A stretch of 64,000 nucleotides of DNA from Halalkalibacter oceani (GCF_023715605.1 NZ_JAMBOL010000015.1:1-64000); one strand, 5' to 3'; shown: positions 33,518 to 43,263, counted from the stretch's first letter. Translations and numbers: made by a program. Notes: generated by a model not told the origin, from the letters alone.

Positions 33518-35929
33518 ATGAGTCAAGAAGAAATATCTTTAAAAGTTGCGGGTATGACCTGCGCTGCATGTGCTAACAAAATTGAAAAAGGCTTATCCAA
33601 AATCGATGGGGTTCAAGAAGCAAATGTGAATTTTGCTCTTGAAAGCACAAAAATTAAATATGACCCTTCCCAAACCAATACTCAAGCATTCGAAGACAAA
33701 ATTGAGAAATTAGGGTACAAAGTGATCCATGAGAAAGCTGAGTTTGACATTTCAGGCATGACCTGTGCTGCGTGTGCCACAAAAATTGAAAAAAGAGTAA
33801 ATAAGTTAGATGGGGTTTTCTCCGCAAATGTGAATTTTGCACTGGAGACGATCTCAGTACAATATGATGAAAAAAATGTAAAGCCTTACGATATGATAGA
33901 AGCCGTAAAGAAACTGGGTTATAGCTTAATTGCTAAACAAGAAGCAAAAGAAAAAATGGACCATAAAGAAAAAGAAATTGAAAAGCAATACGGGAAGTTC
34001 CTGTTTTCAACGATTCTCACTCTTCCGCTTTTATGGACGATGGTCACCCATTTCGAATTTACTTCATTCTTATACATGCCGGACATGTTCATGAACCCAT
34101 GGGTACAATTGGCACTAGCCACACCAGTCCAATTTGTCATTGGGGCACAATTTTATAGAGGGGCATATCACGCTATAAAAAATAAAAGTGCCAATATGGA
34201 TGTTCTTGTAGCTCTTGGTACAAGTGCCGCGTATTTCTACAGTATCTATTTAGGATGGGAGTGGGTGAGTACCGGCAGACAAGGAATGCCAGAACTTTAT
34301 TTTGAAGCCGCTGCTATTATTATCACATTGATTGTTTTAGGAAAGTTATTTGAAGTTAGGGCAAAAGGAAGAACAAGTCAAGCCCTACAAAAGCTTCTTG
34401 GTTTACAGGCGAAAAATGCCCGTGTAATTCGAGATGGAATAGAGAGTGAAATTCCGGTAGAAGAAGTTGTGGTTGGGGATACCGTCGTTATTAAGCCAGG
34501 GGAAAAGGTACCAATTGATGGGGAGATATTAGAAGGACGTTCTGCCTTAGACGAGTCCATGATTACTGGAGAAAGTATTCCAATTGACAAAACAGTAGGT
34601 GACCCTGTAATTGGGGCAACCATTAATAAAAATGGCTCCATAAAAATCAAAGCAACTAAGGTAGGTAAAGATACTGCGTTGTCTCAAATTGTGAAAGTGG
34701 TTGAGGAAGCACAAGGATCGAAAGCAAATATTCAAAGAATGGTCGATAAGGTATCAGGCATTTTTGTACCAATCGTTGTTTTGGTTGCTGTTTTAACTTT
34801 TTTAGTATGGTACCTTATCATCACCCCAGGAGACTTACGATCGGCCATTATTCCTCTAATTACAATCTTGGTTATCGCCTGCCCATGTGCCCTTGGACTT
34901 GCGACACCAACCTCTATTATGGCAGGATCTGGTCGAGCAGCAGAGATGGGATTATTATTTAAAGGTGGAGAGCATTTAGAAAATACACAATCCATTCAAA
35001 CTGTTGTTTTAGATAAAACTGGAACCGTTACAAAAGGAGAGCCCGAGCTAACTGATATAAGTGTGACAAATAATTTTATTGAAAAAGATGTCATGTATTA
35101 TCTAGGCTCAGCCGAAAAGAATTCCGAACACCCTTTGGCACAAGCCATTGTTAACGGTGTAAGAAATAAAGGGGTTTCTCTAAATGAACCGAGTCAATTC
35201 GAAGCGATACCTGGCTACGGCATTCGAGCAGTCATTGACAACAAAGAAATTCTAGTGGGAACTAGAAAGTTAATGGACCAACATTCGATTAACTTTAAAA
35301 ATGCTCTTTCACAAATAGAAGTATTGGAAAATGAAGGGAAGACTGCAATGTTAATTGCAATAGATGGGCAATTTGCGGGAGTTGTTGCTGTAGCTGATAC
35401 CGTTAAAGAGACTTCGAAAGAAGCAGTTAAGCGGATGTTAGAACTGGACTTAGAAGTCGTGATGTTGACGGGAGACAATAAAAGGACGGCCAACGCTATT
35501 GCGAAACAAGTCGGGATAGGTCATGTCATTGCAGAAGTCATACCTGAGCAGAAAAGTGCCGAAATAGAAAAACTCCAACAACAAGGAAAAAAAGTAGCGA
35601 TGGTAGGGGATGGAATAAATGATGCCCCTGCACTTGCCATGGCAGATATCGGAATGGCAATTGGTACAGGAACCGATGTCGCTATTGAAGCAGCAGACAT
35701 AACTTTAATGCGAGGAGACTTGAATAGTGTTGTTGATGCCATTCAAATGAGTCGAAAAACAATGCGAAACATTAAACAAAATCTTTTCTTTGCATTTTTC
35801 TATAACACGGCTGCTATCCCAATAGCAGCGGTAGGATTGCTTGCTCCTTGGGTAGCAGGTGCAGCTATGGCTTTTAGCTCTGTCTCAGTGGTCTTAAATG
35901 CGTTGAGATTACAAAAGGTAAAAATTTAA
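33518..35929 (+). CDS. copA: CopA Cu(I)-exporting P1B-type ATPase
   Basis: 803 residues. Two N-terminal metal domains with GMTCAACANKIE and GMTCAACATKIE, eight membrane segments with ACPCALGLATPT, phosphorylated Asp about 499 in DKTGTVTKG, TGES and GDGINDAP. The domain motifs and CPCALGL identify a copper exporter. ATG 33518 follows AGGAG by nine bases; ATG 33500 is in frame but lies before that site. Confidence 0.95.
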   Translation: MSQEEISLKVAGMTCAACANKIEKGLSKIDGVQEANVNFALESTKIKYDPSQTNTQAFEDKIEKLGYKVIHEKAEFDISGMTCAACATKIEKRVNKLDGVFSANVNFALETISVQYDEKNVKPYDMIEAVKKLGYSLIAKQEAKEKMDHKEKEIEKQYGKFLFSTILTLPLLWTMVTHFEFTSFLYMPDMFMNPWVQLALATPVQFVIGAQFYRGAYHAIKNKSANMDVLVALGTSAAYFYSIYLGWEWVSTGRQGMPELYFEAAAIIITLIVLGKLFEVRAKGRTSQALQKLLGLQAKNARVIRDGIESEIPVEEVVVGDTVVIKPGEKVPIDGEILEGRSALDESMITGESIPIDKTVGDPVIGATINKNGSIKIKATKVGKDTALSQIVKVVEEAQGSKANIQRMVDKVSGIFVPIVVLVAVLTFLVWYLIITPGDLRSAIIPLITILVIACPCALGLATPTSIMAGSGRAAEMGLLFKGGEHLENTQSIQTVVLDKTGTVTKGEPELTDISVTNNFIEKDVMYYLGSAEKNSEHPLAQAIVNGVRNKGVSLNEPSQFEAIPGYGIRAVIDNKEILVGTRKLMDQHSINFKNALSQIEVLENEGKTAMLIAIDGQFAGVVAVADTVKETSKEAVKRMLELDLEVVMLTGDNKRTANAIAKQVGIGHVIAEVIPEQKSAEIEKLQQQGKKVAMVGDGINDAPALAMADIGMAIGTGTDVAIEAADITLMRGDLNSVVDAIQMSRKTMRNIKQNLFFAFFYNTAAIPIAAVGLLAPWVAGAAMAFSSVSVVLNALRLQKVKI

Positions 35930-35942
35930 AGGGAGGCGTATT

Positions 35943-36077
35943 ATGAAGGGAAGAAAGTTGTGGATATTGTCCGGAGTTATTTACCTATCTCTCGTAATTA
36001 TTGGCTATAGTTTTATAACAGGTGGTAATCCGTTAGATAGTGGAAACATGCACGAGGAACACATTAGTCACAAATGA
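35943..36077 (+). CDS. Small single-pass membrane protein after copA
   Basis: 44 residues: a basic start, one membrane helix (ILSGVIYLSLVIIGYSF) and a short tail with His and Met (NMHEEHISHK). AAGGGAGG precedes ATG 35943. It may be a small partner of CopA, an inference from position. Confidence 0.6.
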   Translation: MKGRKLWILSGVIYLSLVIIGYSFITGGNPLDSGNMHEEHISHK

Positions 36078-36274
36078 ATGAAATGGGAGGGGCTTGGTGA
36101 TCAAGCTTCTCCTTAATTTATGTCTACCATTAACGAGATTTATATAACAGTTTTGCAATCTCTCAAAACGATATTACCAGCTCATAATATTTCATCAATT
36201 TCGGGTGTTTATTTGGACATGTCAATGAGTTATCGCTTTAGGATTGCAGACTAAAAAACAAGAACAATAAATTT

Positions 36275-36331
36275 AAAACCAAAAACAATGTGTTTAGCCT
36301 CACTTTACACATTGTTTTTGGTTTTTTATGA
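36275..36331 (+). terminator. Strong terminator
   Basis: A perfect 18-base stem (36275..36292 with 36308..36325) followed by TTTT. It ends the copA unit. The remaining stretch to 36578 shows nothing clear. Confidence 0.85.
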
Positions 36332-36623
36332 TAAAAAATGATCGAATCATCAAAAGTTTTAATCATCCTATCATACCTACTATGAATGGGATTCAAGACA
36401 CTCAATAAAAATCGTTTTTTGGACCAATCGGAATTAGATAGGTTAAACGAACCTCAAGCTTTAATAAAATATTGATATTACTCTAAGACTAACGGAATTT
36501 TTTATGACATTTTGTCTTTAAACTGTTAAATACCCGTAAAATGAATTTTCAGGGTTATGTGCTAGACTTATCTAAGAAATGAATAGAATTTTATGGAATT
36601 TTGTCGGAGAAAGGAGTAAGGAT

Positions 36624-37646
36624 GTGAAAAAGAAGGTTTTATCAGCTATTCTAGCCATTCTGATGGTGACAACCCTATTTTCTTTAAATGAAGCAGATGC
36701 TTCAAAACATGCTGATATTGTTACACATGCAAAGGAACAACTAGGAGTACCTTATCGGTTTGGCGGTACGACTCCCAGTGGATTTGATTGTTCGGGATTT
36801 ATTGGATATGTCTACAAAAAGGTGGGGATTGAGCTTCCAAGAACAGCAAGTGGACAATTTGGTGCAGGAAAATCAGTTTCCAAATCTGATTTACAAGTAG
36901 GCGATCTAGTATTCTTTGAAACATACAAGCCTGGCCCGTCCCATTCTGGTATTTACATAGGTGACGATCAATTCATACACGTTTCTTCGACTAGAGGAGT
37001 CTCCATTTCGTCGGTTAATGATCCCTATTATTGGGCAGAAAGATACTTGGGTGCTAGACGGATTCTAGAGGACGACAAGATAGTTAAGCAACTAGCAATT
37101 GAATATGAGACACTTCCTGCGGGTCAGTATCATGATATACCTACAAACTTTTGGGCAAAGCAAGAGATTGAAACGTTAGGGATAAATGGTTTGATTACAG
37201 GCTATGATCAGAGTTTCTTTCGTCCAAATAACGATGTGACTCGTGCACAAGTAGCTATCATTCTTGCACGCGCATTTGACTTAGTGCCGACTACATATTC
37301 TGGTGACTTTGATGATGTAAATGAGAATTTCTATGCGTATGAAGCTATTCAAGCGGTTGTTGATGCTGGGCTCTTTAATGGGGATACTAATGGAAACTTC
37401 CGTCCAAATGCTCCCTTTACACGTGAACATATTGCTATTGTTTTTTCAAAAGCATTTAATTTACCCAAAGCTTCTGAGGTTACAGATTTTACAGATGTTG
37501 TCTCGTCTCAGCCATCCTTTGAACCAATACAACAGCTAGCAGCTAGTGGGATTACTACTGGATTTAATGACAATACTTTCCGCCCGGAGGCTTCAACGAC
37601 TCGGGCACAATTTGCAGTTTTTCTCCATCGGGCCTTATATGAATAA
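36624..37646 (+). CDS. NlpC/P60 peptidoglycan hydrolase with SLH domains
   Basis: 340 residues: signal peptide (1 to about 24), an NlpC/P60 endopeptidase domain with catalytic Cys in SGFDCSGF and His in GPSHSGIYIG, then three S-layer homology repeats (from about 160) that anchor it to the wall. It cuts peptide stems of peptidoglycan. GTG 36624 follows AAAGGAG and opens a proper signal peptide; ATG 36579 in frame has no ribosome site. Confidence 0.88.
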   Translation: MKKKVLSAILAILMVTTLFSLNEADASKHADIVTHAKEQLGVPYRFGGTTPSGFDCSGFIGYVYKKVGIELPRTASGQFGAGKSVSKSDLQVGDLVFFETYKPGPSHSGIYIGDDQFIHVSSTRGVSISSVNDPYYWAERYLGARRILEDDKIVKQLAIEYETLPAGQYHDIPTNFWAKQEIETLGINGLITGYDQSFFRPNNDVTRAQVAIILARAFDLVPTTYSGDFDDVNENFYAYEAIQAVVDAGLFNGDTNGNFRPNAPFTREHIAIVFSKAFNLPKASEVTDFTDVVSSQPSFEPIQQLAASGITTGFNDNTFRPEASTTRAQFAVFLHRALYE

Positions 37647-37732
37647 GGTTTAGAATAAACATTGGATATACAATATTGAAACATATAGATACACGTTTCA
37701 GCATGACTTGGTTCATGTTAATTTGATTTAAG

Positions 37733-37768
37733 AAAGAGCGAACTTCTTTGCGGGAGAACGCTCTTTTT
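37733..37768 (+). terminator. Terminator after the P60/SLH gene
   Basis: AAAGAGCG (37733..37740) pairs with CGCTCTTT (37759..37766), with a partly paired loop, then TT. Confidence 0.7.
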
Positions 37769-37879
37769 ATATTGATACAAATAAATGTGGTCATTGTTAA
37801 GAAAGGGCGATTGAAGCATACATTCACTCTCAGTAAAAGAAAAATGTGAACATTATTCGAATGGTAGAGTAGATGTCGT

Positions 37880-37915
37880 TTTCTTCATAATTTCTATAAA
37901 TCTTTTGTTTATAGT
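37880..37915 (+). promoter_or_regulatory. Direct-repeat promoter, multicopper oxidase
   Basis: Half-sites TTTCTTCATAA and TTTCTATAAAT are 11 bases apart; -10 TATAGT (37910) starts 19 bases after 37891. About 60 bases here resemble 25716..25775, before the YdhK-like gene. Confidence 0.8.
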
Positions 37916-37956
37916 TAAGTTGAGTTGTTAATTAGACACGAGAAAGGGGAAAGAAA

Positions 37957-39498
37957 ATGAAAAAATCATACGGAATCATTGGGATGGCGCTTGCTTTGCC
38001 CATAATAATAGCTGGTTGTTCAGATGAATCAGTCGACCATTCAGGGATGGATCATGGGGAAAGTCAGCAAGAGGAAAAGAATCAGGAAAATGAAGGGATA
38101 ACTGAAGACGGCAAGAAAGTATTCAACCTTGATGTCACAGAAGCTCATTGGATGTTTAACGACGAGGTCATGACCGATGCGTGGACCTATAATGGTACCC
38201 TACCTGGTGAAGAAATCCGTGTGCAAGAGGGCGATGAAGTAGTCGTTCATGTGACTAACTCCCTTGATGTTCCGACGGCACTACATTTGCACGGGTTCCC
38301 TGTTCCAAATGAGATGGATGGCGTCCCGGGTGTGACCCAAAATGCGATTATGCCTGGTGAAGAGTTTACGTATGAATATCAAGCTGATGTACCAGGGACC
38401 TACTGGTATCACTCCCATCAAGACGGTGCGACTCAGGTTGACAAAGGTCTTTATGGTGTCTTTATTGTTGAGCCAGCAAACCAAGAATCCTATGATGTAG
38501 ATGAAGTCGTTGTTATTGATGAATTTGCTTCTTCGGAAATGGACATGGGAGACATGGAACATGGAGACATGGACATGGGTGATATGGAACACGGAGACAT
38601 GGATATGGGCGACATGGACATGGATGGTATGACCCATGCGGAAATGATGAATGCAATGTATGATACGATGGTGATTACTGGAAAGGCGTCTCCACAAATT
38701 GAATCAATTGATGTCGAAGAAAGAAATAAAGTGAAGCTGCGTTTTGTGAATGCTGGGCTGTTTACACAAGTTGTCTCAATACCAGAACATTCATTTAAAA
38801 TTACACACTACGACGGTCAAGCTGTAAATGAACCAGACGTTTTAAATGATACGTCCTTTCGAATTGCCCCAGCTGAACGGTATGATGTTGAAATTGAAAT
38901 GGATAATCCGGGAGCATGGGGAATTCAAGTGTTTGCTGAAGAGAATCAGGAGAGACTTAACGCGTTAATCCCGCTTATTTACGACGGGTATGAAGGAGAA
39001 GAATTGCAAACAGTAAGTTCCGTTTCTTCATTTTTGGATTTAACTACTTACGGGGTAGTAGAAGAGCTTAACGTAGGGGAAATTACCAAAGAGTACGATA
39101 TGTTACTTGGATCTGATGATGGCGGAGAGACATTCACGATTAACGGTAAGCAATTCCCAGACCACGAGATTTATGAGGTTGAAGAAGGGGATGTGGTGAA
39201 GGTTAGGATCGCAAATGATACGGATTTCGACCACCCAATGCACTTGCACGGGGAGTTCTTCAACGTCATTTCCAAAGACGGGAATCCTATTCAAGGCTCG
39301 CCAGTTTTAAAAGATACGCTGAATGTTAGACCTGGTGAAACATATGAAATTGTCTTTGAAGCCAAGAATCCTGGAAATTGGATGTTCCATTGTCACGAGT
39401 TTCACCATGCGAATGGCGGAATGGTGGCGGAAGTTCGGTATAAAGGATTTGAACCGACATTTACACCTGATCCAAATGTTCCGAATAAGCCTGAGTAA
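37957..39498 (+). CDS. mco: Multicopper oxidase lipoprotein
   Basis: 513 residues with lipobox IIAGC (Cys21), three cupredoxin domains and all four copper-ligand motifs: LHLHGF, YWYHSHQ, HPMHLHGEFF and FHCHEFHHANGGM. Between domains lies a Met-rich insert of about 35 residues with DMGDMEHGDM repeats, typical of enzymes that oxidise Cu(I). It should act outside the membrane as a cuprous oxidase. Ribosome site AAAGGGG before ATG 37957. Confidence 0.92.
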   Translation: MKKSYGIIGMALALPIIIAGCSDESVDHSGMDHGESQQEEKNQENEGITEDGKKVFNLDVTEAHWMFNDEVMTDAWTYNGTLPGEEIRVQEGDEVVVHVTNSLDVPTALHLHGFPVPNEMDGVPGVTQNAIMPGEEFTYEYQADVPGTYWYHSHQDGATQVDKGLYGVFIVEPANQESYDVDEVVVIDEFASSEMDMGDMEHGDMDMGDMEHGDMDMGDMDMDGMTHAEMMNAMYDTMVITGKASPQIESIDVEERNKVKLRFVNAGLFTQVVSIPEHSFKITHYDGQAVNEPDVLNDTSFRIAPAERYDVEIEMDNPGAWGIQVFAEENQERLNALIPLIYDGYEGEELQTVSSVSSFLDLTTYGVVEELNVGEITKEYDMLLGSDDGGETFTINGKQFPDHEIYEVEEGDVVKVRIANDTDFDHPMHLHGEFFNVISKDGNPIQGSPVLKDTLNVRPGETYEIVFEAKNPGNWMFHCHEFHHANGGMVAEVRYKGFEPTFTPDPNVPNKPE

Positions 39499-39515
39499 AT
39501 AAGATAATCACGATG

Positions 39516-39551
39516 AAAAAGGTCTCCTCATATGTAGGAGGCCTTTTATTT
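39516..39551 (+). terminator. Terminator after mco
   Basis: A 12-base stem with one mismatch around AGGTCTCCT/AGGAGGCCT, then TTTTATTT. Confidence 0.7.
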
Positions 39552-39890
39552 GGTATAGAGCTAGTAGTAATGAAAACAGAACGTTCTCAATCAAAATTGG
39601 AGCATGCTCACGTATATAGAATCATTCAGAGAGATGGTACACAAGTCCAAAAATTAATGATACTTCACATTGAATGGGTGTTTCGAGAGGTTGGAATTGA
39701 AGTTAACAAGGGTTTCAAGGAAAGCAAGTTAAAGCTGTTGAAAATTCAACAAAAGCCCTAAATTTCAAAACTTCTCTTAGATTATTAAGATTAAGTTACG
39801 AAAAGATTAATATATGTAACATTCATTATTTCTTCACAGATCGAACACAAAAGAAACCAATAATAACAAATGTAACTATTGTTGATATGA

Positions 39891-40385
39891 GGAGGGAGCC
39901 TTCCTATGCTCGGAGCTGCACCGCCTCGATCTTCTTGGCTCTGGTTGGCCTCTTTTGAACACGCACTTTAAACAGAAACTTACGCTACTAACTCAAAGGG
40001 AGATGAAAATATGTTGCAAGGAATAAACAGCAAAAAAGTCATTTTTCTGCGTCATCTGTGCATAGCGATTTTTTCCGCCCTTTTAGTCTATTTGTTTTAC
40101 CTATCGTATTCGGTCTGGGGGGTTGAACCTGCCCTGTGGCCCGACTGGGGGGGTGACCACTCCTACTGGCGATCGTGGGCACATGCCGCATTATAAATAT
40201 TCTCTGCGTATTGGAGGGCAAAAACAGGGTCTAGCCATGCATGAGGGTCGGCATCCTCATCTTCATTTTCGTCAGCGGTTTCATCTCCATGTTCATTCGA
40301 ATGTTTCTCTTCCGATTCACTTTCATGTGCATCATCATGTTCATCTTCATTTCCTTTGAACTCTAAACAGATATGGTGCTTCAAT
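39891..40385. pseudogene. Mosaic of gene fragments
   Basis: Three scraps lie together. First, a good GAGGAGGG site and ATG 39906 open only 17 codons (MLGAAPPRSSWLWLASF). Second, AAAGGGAG and ATG 40011 open a membrane segment of about 35 residues resembling the start of ferric-reductase/YedZ-like proteins before the sequence changes character in a G-rich stretch (about 40105..40190). Third, on the minus strand 40163..40384 encodes an internal piece of a ZnuA/AdcA-type zinc-binding protein, with a His/Glu-rich loop and DPHAWLDPV. None is complete. The stretch 39552..39890 holds no convincing gene. Confidence 0.5.
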
Positions 40386-40391
40386 TATAGA

Positions 40392-40427
40392 GAACTTCAT
40401 GCTTTCTTCATATTTTTTGGCTAGTAT
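40392..40427 (+). promoter_or_regulatory. Direct-repeat promoter, first two-component system
   Basis: Half-sites GAACTTCATGC and TTTCTTCATAT, 11 bases apart; -10 TAGTAT starts 19 bases after 40403. Suggests autoregulation of the response regulator. Confidence 0.7.
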
Positions 40428-40502
40428 GATTAAAAAGAGCAAAAATGATATAAGGAAGGACTAGACCTACAGAATAAGAGCCGTGAAAGGGGCAAAGATC
40501 CG

Positions 40503-41201
40503 GTGAATAAGATACTGATTGTCGACGATGAGATAAAAATGCAAACATTAATTTCCCTTTGTATCAAGTCAGCTGAATTTAAAGTGGAAAAGGCTTCTAC
40601 TGGAGAGGAAGCCATCCAGTTACTTGAGATGCAAGCCTTTAATCTAATACTACTTGATATTATGATGCCGGGGATGGACGGATTCGAAGTTCTAAAGCAA
40701 GTAAAACAAAAGGAAATCACGGTTCCAGTCATTATTCTGTCAGCACTTGGAGAAACGGATCAGATCGTCGAAGGGCTGAATCTGGGTGCCTATGACTATG
40801 TTACAAAACCGTTTGAACCAAAAGAACTTGTTGCAAGAGTCCACTCGGTGCTTCGACGGGCGCAACCCCGATCAGAGGAAGTGAGCCTGAAAAGCATGTA
40901 CGGTATTACCCTCGATCAGAAAAAACAAACAGTTACGTATAAACAAAAAGTCGTTGCATTTACGAAAAAGGAATATCGCCTTTTCTCACGCTTGTTTTCC
41001 CAGCCTGGACGGGTGTATACGAGAGAACAGCTCCTGTACTTAGAATGGGATGATATAGATGACCGCGATTACCGGAACGTCGATACCCATATCAAAAACG
41101 TTCGTGAAAAAGTGAAACGAGCGGGTGTGGAGCAAACGGTCGTTGAAACGGTCTGGGGTGTTGGCTACCGAATCCCACCTGAAGAGGATCGGAACAAATG
41201 A
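40503..41201 (+). CDS. OmpR-family response regulator
   Basis: 232 residues: receiver domain (1-120) with acidic DDE, phospho-acceptor Asp52 in LLDIMMPG and Lys in VTKPFEP; winged-helix DNA-binding domain (about 130-228). GTG 40503 behind AAAGGGGC. Four-base overlap with the kinase gene. Between mco, a small copper region and copCD, so a copper- or envelope-stress role is likely; it is one candidate regulator of the eight direct-repeat promoters. Confidence 0.88.
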   Translation: MNKILIVDDEIKMQTLISLCIKSAEFKVEKASTGEEAIQLLEMQAFNLILLDIMMPGMDGFEVLKQVKQKEITVPVIILSALGETDQIVEGLNLGAYDYVTKPFEPKELVARVHSVLRRAQPRSEEVSLKSMYGITLDQKKQTVTYKQKVVAFTKKEYRLFSRLFSQPGRVYTREQLLYLEWDDIDDRDYRNVDTHIKNVREKVKRAGVEQTVVETVWGVGYRIPPEEDRNK

Positions 41202-42616
41202 AGTTATCAACGAAGCTGGCATTGCTTGTGTTTCTAGCAACCGTTCTCGTCATTATTTCCATGGGCACTTCCTTTTACTATCTCTCAAAATCGTTTTATA
41301 AAGACCAGCTTCAAAACGATGTAGAGTATCGCCTTACCGCCCATCGCGAAGTCATTGAGACACATATGCAGCCAGAAACACTTGAACATGTCATTGTTAT
41401 GGAACAGAGGGAAGCGGAAAATTCATTTATCATTTTTGATGAAGAGTTGAATGTATGGGCAGCAACGCACCTACTATCAGAGGACCGGCTGGATCGTTAT
41501 CGCAAATGGGTAATGGAATCTGCATCTTTTCCCAATGGAAGATCAGACTTTGTGGACACTATGGCTCAACATATTGCTCATGTTTGGTCTTTTGTTCCAT
41601 TGATGGATAACGGAGACGTGACTGGCTATCTGTTTATTGACCAGGATACAGGCATTTTTGAAGAAGCAAGAAAGAACCTGTTAGTGATTACGATATTAAT
41701 GGGGATCATAACACTGTTGCTTTCCGGAGTCTTGGCCATTTTTTTCTCAAGAAAAATCACCTCACCCCTTGTTCAAGCTCGAAATCTGACAAGAGCCATT
41801 GCGAAAGGGGACTTTGATGTACAACTTTCCGGCAGAGGGAAGGATGAACTAGCTGATTTGATGAACGATATCTCTTCCATGGCAAGACAGCTTAAGGAAT
41901 ATCAGGATACCAGACAACAGTTTTTATCAAACGTATCCCATGATCTTCGCACTCCTTTGACCTATATCAAAGGGTATGCGGCTTTATTAAAAGAGCAGAA
42001 AGTAGAATCAGCGTTAGTCAAAGAGCAATCGGCGATTATTTATCAAGAAGCCAATCGAATGGAGAGCCTAGTTAAAGACCTTTTTCAACTCATGAAGCTG
42101 GAAGAAGGAAAGATTCCCATGAACATTCAAGAAATAGAGCTTGTTGATTTCGTAAAGGGCGTAACGAATAAAGTAACGCTTTCGTCAGAAGAAAAAAGGA
42201 TCGATATGCTAGTTTCGGCCTCACCATGCGAAATTGTGGCCAGCATTGACCCTGACCAATTTGAACGAGCATTATTGAATCTTTTAACGAATAGCATTCG
42301 ACATACAGAACCGGGTGGGGAAATTGAGCTTAAAATTGAAAAATTGGAACATGAAATCATCATTAGCATTAAGGACAATGGAGAGGGAATCCCAACTGAA
42401 GATCTTCCCCATATCTGGGATCGCTTTTATCGCGTCGATAAATCTCGGTCCTCGAAACAAGGAGGCAGCGGGTTAGGGCTAGCGATTACAAAGCAAATCA
42501 TTGAACGTCATGGTGGCGATATTCAGATTGAGAGTACGGTTCACGTGGGTACGACATTTACTATTCGTTTGCCTATCTCATTTGGAAACTTGGAAATAAA
42601 GAGTAGAACGTTGTGA
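41198..42616 (+). CDS. Sensor histidine kinase
   Basis: 472 residues: N-terminal membrane helix, an external sensor region of about 130 residues, second membrane helix (about 165-190), HAMP linker, HisKA domain with His248 in NVSHDLRTPLTY, and HATPase domain with DNGEGIP and GSGLGLAI. Partner of the preceding regulator (ATGA overlap). The sensor part has no Met/His clusters pointing directly to copper. Confidence 0.88.
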   Translation: MKLSTKLALLVFLATVLVIISMGTSFYYLSKSFYKDQLQNDVEYRLTAHREVIETHMQPETLEHVIVMEQREAENSFIIFDEELNVWAATHLLSEDRLDRYRKWVMESASFPNGRSDFVDTMAQHIAHVWSFVPLMDNGDVTGYLFIDQDTGIFEEARKNLLVITILMGIITLLLSGVLAIFFSRKITSPLVQARNLTRAIAKGDFDVQLSGRGKDELADLMNDISSMARQLKEYQDTRQQFLSNVSHDLRTPLTYIKGYAALLKEQKVESALVKEQSAIIYQEANRMESLVKDLFQLMKLEEGKIPMNIQEIELVDFVKGVTNKVTLSSEEKRIDMLVSASPCEIVASIDPDQFERALLNLLTNSIRHTEPGGEIELKIEKLEHEIIISIKDNGEGIPTEDLPHIWDRFYRVDKSRSSKQGGSGLGLAITKQIIERHGGDIQIESTVHVGTTFTIRLPISFGNLEIKSRTL

Positions 42617-42666
42617 TTGTGTTGCTTTTAAGAGAATCTATCGTAACAAAGAAGGAGGAATTCTCG

Positions 42667-42804
42667 ATGTTGAAAAAATGGTGGGTTTGGTTGTTGATCG
42701 TCATATTATTTATTCTCATCAACGTATTTATAACGAATCAATCGAATGATGAAATGAATGAAGAGCGAATCAATCCTATAAATAGTGAAATATCAACTCA
42801 CTAA
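42667..42804 (+). CDS. Small single-pass membrane protein after the kinase
   Basis: 45 residues: MLKKWWVWLLIVILFILINVF forms one membrane helix (written here as residues 1-21 region), followed by an acidic and Asn-rich tail. AAGGAGGAA precedes ATG 42667. Same size and position after its operon as the small protein after the second kinase at 61119. Confidence 0.55.
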   Translation: MLKKWWVWLLIVILFILINVFITNQSNDEMNEERINPINSEISTH

Positions 42805-42806
42805 AT

Positions 42807-42866
42807 AAAAAGTGTGCGGAAGCATGTGAGCGTTGTGCATTAGCTTATCGTTCAATGGTTGCGTAA
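42807..42866 (+). pseudogene. Last 19 codons of a second csp gene
   Basis: Directly after the previous stop, an open stretch encodes KKCAEACERCALAYRSMVA, nearly the same as the end of the Csp protein at 27673..28005 (KKCAEACERCAEVCRSMIA). No upstream part remains. This marks a deletion that joined the kinase operon to the tail of a lost csp paralogue. Confidence 0.8.
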
Positions 42867-42879
42867 TCAAATCGGGGAT

Positions 42880-42908
42880 AGGCCATGATAAATTTCACGG
42901 CCTTTTCT
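42880..42908 (+). terminator. Weak terminator after the csp remnant
   Basis: AGGCC and GGCCT arms with a partly paired loop, then TTTT. Confidence 0.5.
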
Positions 42909-42984
42909 GATCAAACAAGCTGCAAATAACCATTTCCCTCATATGATACATGGTGTATGAAAACCATGAGTATGGGGGAGTATT

Positions 42985-43263
42985 ATGATTTTACCGGCTA
43001 TTGATGTTGGGTTAATGGCTGAGCATTTGTCAACACACGAAGGGGTTTTACACAAACTTGAGCATGATTATCATAAAGTGAAAAACCCGGTTCTCCAACA
43101 AGTCATTGCTCAGCAGTTTAGGATTATGCGAGCTCACATAAAAGTCATGTTAAGCCTTCTGGATCCAAACCAACACCAATGGATCCATTTACCACCTTTA
43201 GACGAAAGCGTAGTAACGTTCAACCTTTCATCAACAACACATGGAAACACATTCGGAAGATAA
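42985..43263 (+). CDS. Spore coat-like protein, first half
   Basis: 92 residues. The helical sequence (VGLMAEHLSTHEGVLHKLEHDYHKVKNPVLQ region) resembles the small CotF-type spore coat family. GGGGGAG precedes ATG 42985. Its end overlaps the next frame by 23 bases. Supports an endospore-forming host. Confidence 0.6.
   Translation: MILPAIDVGLMAEHLSTHEGVLHKLEHDYHKVKNPVLQQVIAQQFRIMRAHIKVMLSLLDPNQHQWIHLPPLDESVVTFNLSSTTHGNTFGR

Noticed and set aside
36579-36623. Longer N-terminus for the P60/SLH protein
   Set aside because: The 15 extra residues would mask the signal peptide; GTG 36624 has the proper ribosome site.
38281-38697. 138-residue minus-strand frame rich in His and Val
   Set aside because: It is the complement of the Met/Asp/His repeat inside the multicopper oxidase.
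39513-39761. 82-residue frame after the multicopper oxidase
   Set aside because: It starts within the mco terminator and has no ribosome site; no recognisable motif.
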